The position numbers were made by a program, and so were the translations under genes. Below are positions 63,969 to 64,000 of a stretch of 64,000 bases of DNA, piece after piece. Positions within the stretch are counted from its first letter, which is position 1. The number at the start of each line of letters is the position of its first letter. A model generated the notes under the pieces. The model saw nothing but the letters and a program-made list of their open reading frames with translations, ran no database searches and had not been told where the DNA came from. Origin of the DNA: Chitinophaga sp. Cy-1792 (lineage in GTDB: Bacteria > Bacteroidota > Bacteroidia > Chitinophagales > Chitinophagaceae); contig NZ_VWWO01000001.1 in assembly GCF_011752935.1 (NCBI RefSeq), positions 2,976,001 through 3,040,000 of the forward strand, given 5' to 3'.

Positions 63969-64000
63969 ATGCCACATTATCATAAACTAGGACAAGTGCC
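63969..64000 (+). CDS. 5' end of a probable homogentisate 1,2-dioxygenase (truncated by window)
   Basis: Only the first ten codons plus two bases are visible: ATG then PHYHKLGQV. Homogentisate 1,2-dioxygenases of Bacteroidota begin with MPxYHxLGxxP-type sequence, followed by KRHTQF. The match is short but specific. It would open the ring of homogentisate in tyrosine degradation. The frame leaves the window, so this is a call from the start only. Confidence 0.5.
   Translation, partial: MPHYHKLGQV

Overview
The window looks like a chromosomal piece of a Chitinophaga-like member of the Bacteroidota. It carries a SusC/SusD outer-membrane pair with a one-protein hybrid two-component regulator (HTCS), many hybrid kinases and PAS kinases, DUF3857 proteins, ECF sigma/anti-sigma pairs, and promoters of the Bacteroidota form TTTG-N19-21-TAnnTTTG. 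I saw no tRNA, rRNA, CRISPR array, phage or insertion sequence. The genus is an inference from gene content, not from a search.

Layout. 1-2.8 kb (minus): a processive family-2 glycosyltransferase cut by the window edge, a HEAT-repeat membrane protein and a single-receiver response regulator. 3.2-9.1 kb (plus): a large hybrid kinase, CheR, a receiver-less CheB and a receiver-kinase, without chemoreceptors. 9.1-12.3 kb: a PAS-only protein with an RsbQ-like hydrolase, then a HAD protein and a small alpha/beta hydrolase. 12.4-25.2 kb (minus): a polysaccharide utilisation locus of HTCS, PA14-containing GH31, SusC, SusD and a third surface lipoprotein. 25.4-28.5 kb: a receiver-only protein, a small XRE regulator, a DUF4350-like secreted protein and queG. 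28.6-32.5 kb: two DUF3857/transglutaminase-like proteins, one apparently catalytically dead. 32.6-38.5 kb: a DUF937-OmpA protein, then an outer-membrane porin and a complete glycine-betaine-type ABC importer. 38.5-42.0 kb: azoreductase and HxlR regulator (divergent), and a beta-helix protein with a PDZ tail. 42.1-50.1 kb: clpB, a guanine-deaminase-like enzyme, two sigma/anti-sigma pairs, an NlpC/P60 peptidase and pyrophosphatase. 50.3-55.4 kb: a DUF4878 lipoprotein, phoH, and a five-PAS kinase with its receiver. 55.4-62.1 kb (minus): rpe, a TPR lipoprotein and thrC-thrB-thrA, preceded by a 15-codon leader peptide. The right end holds an erythromycin-esterase-like secreted protein and the first codons of what looks like homogentisate dioxygenase.

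The observations I rate highest are these. (1) A short ORF upstream of thrA (62003-62050, minus) encodes MSTIITTTIITPSRG. Nine of its 15 residues are Thr or Ile, as expected for a threonine attenuator. (2) Three copies of a double-hairpin repeat lie at 44.85-44.99 and 49.45 kb. Their first hairpin is constant, and their second hairpin varies but always stays perfectly paired, with compensatory changes. (3) An RsbQ-type hydrolase is paired with a PAS protein that has no output domain. (4) The betaine operon has a 14-bp perfect palindrome on its promoter, then a hairpin-rich leader, and an outer-membrane porin as first gene.

All functional calls rest on motifs read by eye in translated sequence. 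No similarity search, structure prediction or folding program was run.
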